From Halicephalobus mephisto (lineage: Eukaryota > Nematoda > Chromadorea > Rhabditida > Panagrolaimidae), in NCBI GenBank assembly GCA_009193035.1, contig SWDT01000069.1, positions 1 through 64,000 of the forward strand: a DNA stretch of 64,000 nt. Reading direction: 5' to 3'. Of the stretch, positions 57,204 to 64,000 are shown piece after piece (position 1 is the first letter of the stretch; every line of letters starts with the position of its first letter). Made by a program: the position numbers and the translations under genes. The notes below the pieces were generated by a model. The model did not search any database, was not told where the DNA came from, and was given only the letters and a program-made list of their open reading frames with translations.

Positions 57204-58923
57204 ATGGTCTCAGTTCACCCGGAAACCCTACAACCCTCAAAGTATCCCCTATGGACGTTCAAGTCAGCTCGACTGAGAATCGCCTTCTTGCTCATGTTCT
57301 GCTGGTTCTGCGCCATGGCTCTCAGGGTAAATCTTTCAATGGCCGTCGTTTGTATGGTCAATTCCACTGCTTACGAGACTGCCGATCAAGTAGCATCGGA
57401 ATTCACAAACCTGACACTTTATGAAAGTTCGAAATGCGGAGGACAGTACGGAGAGAAGAGTAATAGTAGCTATAGAGTAAGTACAACCTGCTTCTCTCAT
57501 TTTTTTTGGGAAATTGGGACATGATTATTACTCGTTACATTCTAGGGTACTCTTCTGTGGTCTTCCAAAATGGTCTCGACACTCATGTCCTCGGGCTTCT
57601 ACGGAGGTCTAATCACCATCTGGATCGCTGGCTACCTTGCAGATCGATTCGGAGCCAAGATCATGCTTCTGTTGGCAATTCTAGACTCTATGGTCATCAA
57701 TGTTGCCACCCCCGTTCTCGCCACAACTTCCTACTACGCCATGCTTGGCTCCAGAGGAATCCTCGGGCTCGGAGACGGATTCATCTTCCCTGCTGTCTCC
57801 AGCATGTCCGCTAGATGGTTCCCCCCGTCAGAAAGGTCCACAATGGCAGCCATCACCACTTCCGGGAACCAGATTGCCGGCGTCTTCGCCATGGTCATCT
57901 CCTCCTACCTGTGCTCAGTGGACCTCCTCGGTGGCTGGCCACTCATCTTCTATAGTTTTTCCATTGTTGGACTAGTGTGGATTTTGTTTTGGTGTTTGTT
58001 TGCTTCAAACTCCCCTGAACAAAACAAGTACATTTCTGAGGAAGAAAAGACTTATATCAACGCCAGTTTGGCGGGACATATCCATAACAACGGAAATTCT
58101 AAGAAATTATACACTAACCCCATTCCTTGGCTTTCCATCGCGACTTCTTTGCCGATCTACGCCAATATCCTCTGCCAGTTCACTTACAACTTTAGTCAGG
58201 GGCTGCTTCAGAATTATCTTCCTCTGTACTTGAAGCAGATTCTTAGAGTTGAGCTTCACACAAACGGGATCCTGGCTATGCTGCCCTTCATAACTACTCT
58301 GATCGCGAAGAACTTTGCGGGTATCCTTTCGGATAAGCTCAAGAATAAGGGACACATGTCGAACACTGCCGGAGTCAAGATTTTCCAAGCCTTAGGTATG
58401 TCGTTCATCTGTTGATTTTTACCCTTTACATTAATTGTTGCAGAAAACTTTGGCGGAGCTCTCTGCTGTATTGTAATGACTTACTTTATCGATTGTACAA
58501 CGTTGCCTTTGGCAATAGTCATTTTCCTCGGTTACGGAGCTTTTTACTCTTTCGGAATTTGCGGGTTCTTCACCTCCCATCTTAGCGTAGCTCCTCAGTA
58601 CACCGGTATCTTGTTTTCCATTTTGAAAATTGCCTCTGTTCTTGGGTCAGTCATTGCTGTTGAGCTCGTCGGGTTCATTAATGTCCACGTGAGTTCGGCC
58701 ATGTAGTCGTCATTTCTAATCTCTTTCTTTCCAGGGAACCGAAGCAGAATGGTCCCTCATCTGGTTGATCGCTGCCATCCTCAACGCCTTCACAGCGGTC
58801 TTTTACATCATCTTCGGTTCGGCAGAGCTCCAGAAGTGGGCAATTCCCAGACAGGCTCAAAAGGAAATCCAGAAAGACCAGCACAGTCAATCTTCAAATT
58901 CTCTGGACGAACTCTCAGATTGA
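57204..58923 (+). CDS. SLC17-family MFS transporter (sialin/VGLUT/phosphate-transporter-like)
   Basis: Exons 57204-57476, 57546-58395, 58444-58688 and 58735-58923 (phases 0, 1, 0) give 518 aa, the normal length. Twelve hydrophobic segments are expected. Family hallmarks: an N-terminal arginine-bearing first helix (FCAMALRVNLSMAVVCMV), a luminal loop with N-glycosylation sites (NST, NLT, NSS), the MFS loop 2-3 motif GYLADRFGAK, GLGDGFIFPAVSSMSARWFP at TM4, and a TM10-TM11 segment ending VSVAPQYTG-like (LSVAPQYTG). SLC17 proteins carry organic anions or phosphate across plasma, lysosomal or vesicle membranes. The subtype cannot be settled by eye; it looks closer to the sialin/NPT branch than to VGLUT. 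The tail is Gln/Ser-rich and acidic. AATAAA at about 59014. Confidence 0.93.
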
Positions 58924-60295
58924 GATAATCACTAGTCTTTCTTTTTATTCTGTGGACTTCAACTGAACTTTCAGGGTTAAATTTTGTAGATATGTGGATG
59001 GATAAATGGTAGAAATAAAGTTTGATTTTCGATTGATTTTACCAGAATTAAAAACCCACGTGAGAACTTCGAAGTGCCCTAATTGAAGTCGGGTACATAA
59101 GATATTTGTTGTTTAACAGCTATTTTACATAACTTTGCATCCTTTGGCAGAAAGTTTTATATTTCAACACAAAATATATTTAGAATAAGATAATTTAACC
59201 TATTTTTTCTAGAGTTAATTTATAACTTGCTTTGGTTGTTTTTCCCTCTTTGGCTTGAATCTCAATAGCAAATTCAGAAGTCAGTGTTTGAAGAAAAGTT
59301 GAAACACAATAAAAAGTCGGTTTTTTCAAGGTAAACCTGAGAGTAAAACCTGGTAAGGTTGATTATTCTGGATACGTCTGGATCAATCCCAATTATTCTG
59401 ATAAAGTGTATATTATTGGAGAGTTTATGAGAGGGAATTTTTCACTAGATAATGTTGATTGCACTGGCTATTACAACGCTAAAGTTTACTGTGTTTGTAC
59501 TTGAAGAATTTCTCGAATACAGTAGGGTTATACAACAACCATGTTCCCACAAAAACTAGGGCTAGAAGACTTAAGGTTGTATGCATTGAAACATCTTATA
59601 GCCAATGAGGATTTGAAAAACAATAAACAAATCTCGGAATTTACTTGAGCACCGATTGACATAATCATCACTTTGTCTAAGCAAAAATAATAAAGCTTTT
59701 TTCTTAATCGATGAGAGAAAACTTGGATTTATGTAATAGGATTTCTACTAACTTGGAATATGTGAAGTTTTCTTCTGTAGCAAAGTTTAACTTTTATATG
59801 CATAATCAGAAACAAGAAAATTAAAGCAATCAAAATCTCTAATTGTAGATTTATCTGTCCCTTTGCTAATTTCAGTGTGAGAAATGTTAACTAGGAATTG
59901 AGGCACTAATCGTTAAAATAATTCATTTCAGAAAACAATTTAAAAATTTATTTTTGTTTGATGCTGTGATATTTATGGATTAAAAATATAATAGGTATTT
60001 TAAAAAATTTAATTTTCTACTTTAAATCTATGTAATGAACAATATCTTGAAGACAAAACAAACACTTCTTCCATTCAAAAATGAATTAATTTCCCATTTT
60101 AGAGTTAAATACTTTTTTAAAGTTTTTTTAACTTCTTTTATACTTCCGAAAAATACCGAGATATATTACTTTATCTACAAAAATGAATTAATTTCCACAT
60201 TTTTTGGAAAACATGAGTTTCCTGACTTGTATGAAAAGGTCTGTTTCGATAATTTTCATACTTCACAATTTTGCAGTAAACAATTCAACAAGTAA
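58924..60295. other. intergenic stretch, AT-rich
   Basis: 3' flanks of convergent genes (SLC17-like on +, UNC-93-like on -). No further gene. Frames at 60035 and 60204 (+) are AT-rich chance ORFs. Confidence 0.45.
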
Positions 60296-61825
60296 TCAAT
60301 TACCAGCATCACTGATTGCGCTGTCTTTTTCTTCTTCTGCTGTTATTGGAAGCTTGTCGGCCATAAAAAATCCAGTAAATCCTAAGATCCCTGTGAGAAC
60401 GAGAATCAGCATATGAAACTCCATCCTCAACCTCGTCGCATACAGAAAGCTCGTCGCCGTCGTCAAGCCCTTAAAGTGCAAATAATGAATTTATCTATTG
60501 ATAAAAACAAATTTGAAACAATTTGAATAACGAAAATGCCTCAGCGCTCTTCTTATTATATCTTGATATCAGTAGAGAAAATATTTGAGTATGCCAACAA
60601 GCGTCTCCGAACCCGAGGAAGTAACCACAAATAATAGCAATGATGGGACTAGGGGGTTTGATTATTCCTTCATCGTCAGTTTTGCCCAAAGGGGCATTAC
60701 TGGGAAAGTTCAAATAGATAGCAATATAGGAAAGAAGATGGACAGATACTCCAATTAGAACAATGCGAGTTCTTCCTAGTTTTTTTGTGGTGTCTTTGAG
60801 GATCCCAAAGAAGAATCCAGCTGTCATTTGTCCGAGACCTTGAGTTATTGCGTTAAAAGCTATTATTGTCTTTGTATTAGTAGCCATCTTTTTTGTAAAG
60901 GAAATAGAAGAAGGATAAATACCACTCCAGAAAGACAAATCAATTCCAGTATAAGCGAAGGCAACAACCAAAAAGAGCATTCTTTTGGTCATCAAGAGAT
61001 TAACAGTAGATTTCATCCGTTGGAGAAATGTCATTTCTACGTTTATTTGTGGTTTAGATTCAGTTTCTAGATGTAGTTTCTCATTTGGAGTTCTCAGCAA
61101 AGCTAGAATAACAGCGCCTACAGCTGTTACTACAGCGAATATTCCATACACGAGTCTGATTGTAGAATTATCGATTGTCTCATGCTCCTTGAGATTTCGG
61201 AAGGCAAGGTAAAGAAAGATTCCTCCTCCTGCAATGCTAAATACTAATATTAGCGAATGTATAGCAGCTCATTATTATTCGGGATACGTAAAAGGACTTA
61301 TTTATAAATGCGAAATATGTAAGACAAGTTATTGCAATCTTAGAAAACCAATAGTTGCTGAAGATTCAAAAACTACTGAACTCACCATATTTGTGAAACG
61401 CCCCAAAACAACCCACTATGGAGACTTGCAGTCTCGTTCGTTGAGTTCATAGCCAGATACTTGCCTTGGGCAGTCCAGATAATGGAAGCTGCTACACCGA
61501 CCATTGCAGATGAAATGTACAAAAACGGCTCATTCAAGAACAAGAATCCGCATTCGAACAGTCCATAAAAACAAGCACCAATCACCATTGCAAGTCTTGG
61601 TCCTAATATCCCAACGATGGGGGCAGCAAAGAAGTTGGCACAAGTAAAAACTGCGTAAATAATTGCTGGACTAATATAGCCTGCATGTTTGCTAACTATT
61701 CCTTCTGAATTTTTCCCGTCAATAATAGTTTGTTCAATGAATCCTTGTGAATTGAAGGCGAATAAGACGAACAAGAATCCAATTCCAAGTTGGAGAATAT
61801 TAAGTGTTTCTGTTCTGATGCCCAT
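60296..61825 (-). CDS. UNC-93-like (MFSD11-type) protein, copy A, with a disrupted splice donor
   Basis: Exons on the - strand are 61825-61386, 61236-60513 and 60469-60296 (phases 2 and 0): 445 aa if all are joined, against about 449 in human MFSD11. Conserved UNC-93 features: an N-terminal helix pair with HAGYISPAIIYAVF and AAPIVGILGPRLAM, TAQGKYLAMNS, YTGIDLSFWSGIYPSSI, GLGQMTAGFFFGILK and GYFLGFGDACWHTQIFSLLI. It is a multi-pass membrane protein of the UNC-93 group, whose founding member regulates a two-pore potassium channel in worm muscle; the role of this branch is unclear. The donor of the last intron reads CAA|ATTTGT where copy B has CAA|GTTTGT. Without splicing the frame ends after four codons (CFYQ), losing the last two helices. 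The first ATG downstream of a TTG is used as start. Confidence 0.8.
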
Positions 61826-62900
61826 GAATTGGGGAAAACTCAAGAAAAGGAAATAAAGTTACGGAGAACGATAAATAGAGATAGCAAGACGCGTGACCGA
61901 AATGATTGTATTTAATTGATGATCATTAAAGACCCAATAAAGACTACTGAAATAGTTCTTATTTTTGATTGGGTTTCTTCTTTCATTGTTTTCAGCAACT
62001 ATTACGCTTAACCTTAGATTCTTTAGCATGAAGCCAGAGAACTGGGAATTATTTAGGATAGAATACTAATATCCATCGATTTCGATTCTTTTCAATGATA
62101 TATACTCGTGAAAATTGCCAATTTTCCCTCAAGTATTGATGATAAAGATTTGCAATTTTGAAAATTCTCTGTTAAAACATGACTTCAGAAGTTAACTATT
62201 ACTATTTGGATGATTTGTATGAAGATTGAGTTTCTTATACATTAGTGACTTTTGCATTCTTTATAAATTACAATAGTACAACATACTGCATTATATCCAA
62301 TCAGAAGCAGAGATAGAAAGATGGATTCTGATAGATGTTCAAGAAATGAGCCAACAGTTTATGACGAGTCAGTAAACCTTTTAAGAGAAAGTGATAAAAC
62401 ACTGAGTCGGCTTTCCTTTATCTAATGAATTCATCAGATTTAAAGCCGCAATTTCACATGCGCAGAATTTAAGAACTAATTCTCAATTTTGAGGTATCCT
62501 CAACATATAGATTACTACCTACCTTGGACTCTATTATCCGATAAAGAATGAGATTCCAAAAGAGCTTCTGAAGTAAATTATAAATAACCAAAATCAACAA
62601 TTTTCGGGGTAAATTTTACCTATCTTTCCTAAAATTGTCAGACAAATTGTCTAAGATTACTTCTTTATCGATTCAAACTTTAGTTGGTAGTTTCTAAAGA
62701 GTGCAATGAACTTCTTGAAACTTGGTTCCCAAATAAGGAGTTCATGGTAGAAATCAAGAATGATTGTTTACTGCGAACCTGGTGGAAATCACTCTAGCTC
62801 TCATCTCCTGAGATGAATCTTGGGTTTCCAGAATTAGGCTTGAAAAATTAGTTCGTTAGCTGTTTTAATAAAAAATATAACAAAAAAATTCTTTAACACC
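61826..62900. other. intergenic spacer between the UNC-93-like copies
   Basis: AT-rich. It holds the promoter of copy A and the 3' flank of copy B. No ORF or repeat recognised. No obvious trans-splice acceptor before the start at 61825. Confidence 0.45.
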
Positions 62901-63901
62901 TTATATCAAGTCTGATTTACTAATGCCAACAGCCTTGTGTTTGTGTTCTTCTCTTGTTGTTGGAAGTTTGTCAGCTATCAAAAACCCGGTAAATCCAACA
63001 ATTGCTGTGAAAATTAGGATCATTATGTGGAATTCCATTCTCAAGCTCGTGGCATAGAGGAAGCTCATCGCTGATGTCAGACTCTTAAATCCGAGATCAT
63101 GAATTTATCTATTGATAAAAACAAACTTGGAACAATTTGAATAATGCAAATGCTTCAGCGCTCTTCTTATTGTATCTTGATATCAGTAGAGAAAATATTT
63201 GAGTATACCAACAAGCATCCCCAAATCCTAGGAAGTAACCACAAATAATAGCAATGATGGGACTAGGGGGTTTGATTATTCCTTCATCGTCAGTTTTGCC
63301 TAAAGGGGCATTACTGGGGAAATTTAAGTAGATGGCAACATAAGCAAGAAGATGAAGAGATAGTCCTAGAAGAACAATACGAGTTCTTCCAAATTTTTTT
63401 GTAATTCTTTTGAGGATCCCAAAAAGGAATCCAGCTATAAAGTAATGAATTTATTTCCACTTTTCTTCGATAGTCAAAAACTGACCTGTCATCTGGCCTA
63501 GACCCTGGGCCATGGCATTGAAAGCTATTATTGTTTTTGTGTTAGTGGCCATCTTCTTTGTAAATGAGATAGAAGTGGGGTAAATGCCAGTCCAGAAAGA
63601 CAAATCAAGTCCAGTATAAGCAAAGGCAATAGCAAGGAAGAACATTCTTCTGGTTCTTAGGAGAATGAAAGTAGATTTTATCCGGTCAAGAAATGTGATT
63701 TGTACATTTAGTTGCGGTTGAAATTCAATTTCCAAATGAACTTTTTCATTTGGGTTTCTTAATAAACCTAGAAGAACCGCACCTGCAGCTGTTACTATGG
63801 CGAATATTCCATGGACGAGTCTGATTGTGGAATCATTGATGGTGTCGTTTTCGTGGAGGTTTTGGAAAACGATATAGAGAAATATCCCACCTCCTGTGAT
63901 G
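62901..63901 (-). CDS. UNC-93-like (MFSD11-type) protein, copy B, 5' end outside the window
   Basis: Exons on the - strand are 63901-63486, 63434-63127 and 63083-62901 (phases 1 and 0), after an upstream exon beyond 64000 that should join in phase 2. The 302 codons seen match copy A closely (YTGLDLSFWTGIYPTSI, GYFLGFGDACWYTQIFSLLI) and end KSDLI. The last intron has a normal GTTTGT donor and the unusual TTTAAG acceptor shared with copy A. An extra 51-nt intron (63485-63435) interrupts QMTAGF and is absent from copy A. It is a multi-pass membrane protein of the UNC-93 group. By analogy with copy A, about 147 N-terminal residues are missing. Confidence 0.88.
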
Positions 63902-64000
63902 CTAAACGCCAATATTAGTGAATTTATGGAAATTATATATTATATGGGATATGAAAAGAACTTATTTATAGATTTGGAATATGTAATACAAAAGTGATTT
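63902..64000 (-). other. intron of the UNC-93-like copy B (partial)
   Basis: By alignment with copy A, whose first intron is 149 nt, this AT-rich end segment is the intron before exon 2 of copy B. The TTTAG acceptor abuts 63901. Confidence 0.6.

Noticed and set aside
1..64000. CRISPR arrays, bacterial operons, rRNA or tRNA genes, spliced-leader RNA genes
   Set aside because: None seen. The sequence is intron-rich nematode DNA; no regular spacer-repeat arrays and no SL RNA core were found by eye, though I could not run covariance searches.

Overview
The window looks like nuclear DNA of a free-living-type (rhabditid) nematode. Evidence: AT-rich non-coding sequence; short introns (often 40-50 nt) with GTRAGT donors and strong TTTCAG acceptors; acceptor-like TTTCAG sites a few bases upstream of several start codons, as expected for spliced-leader trans-splicing; and nematode-type gene families (CHK-kinase-like arrays, supplementary nuclear hormone receptors, neuropeptide GPCRs). 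I cannot name the genus. All gene models were spliced by hand from reading frame and splice-site phase.

Layout. 1-9.8 kb: a + strand tandem array of CHK-kinase-like (DUF1679/EcKinase-like) genes: three intact three-exon genes (928-2533, 3489-5124, 8220-9809), one frameshifted mosaic pseudogene (5720-7295), and the last bases of another copy at the left edge. A roughly 1.1 kb block, including a palindromic MITE, is duplicated about 7.29 kb apart. 10.5-14.6 kb: an 11-exon lysosomal-type alpha-mannosidase. 14.6-24.2 kb: long AT-rich stretch with an 832-bp inverted-repeat transposon relic and candidate unannotated exons, mostly on the - strand. 24.2-26.6 kb: peptide-type GPCR. 28.2-32.5 kb: two tandem nuclear hormone receptor genes 143 bp apart. 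33.2-34.1 kb: small single-pass membrane protein. 35.2-36.2 kb: decayed gene of unknown family. 36.2-42.4 kb: AT-rich, repeat-bearing. 42.4-44.5 kb: second peptide-type GPCR. 44.8-45.0 kb (-): last exon of a possible neuropeptide precursor. 45.2-50.9 kb: large secreted PAN/thrombospondin-type-1-repeat protein. 51.1-52.4 kb (-): 26S proteasome ATPase RPT4. 57.2-58.9 kb: SLC17-type MFS transporter. 60.3-61.8 kb and 62.9 kb to the right edge (-): two tandem UNC-93-like (MFSD11-type) genes; the first has a disrupted splice donor and the second continues off the window.

The genes do not form one pathway. Recurrent themes are local tandem duplication (CHK kinases, NHRs, UNC-93-like) and a dispersed palindromic repeat that sits as about 100-bp-spaced doublets in introns of the mannosidase, GPCR, NHR and TSR genes.
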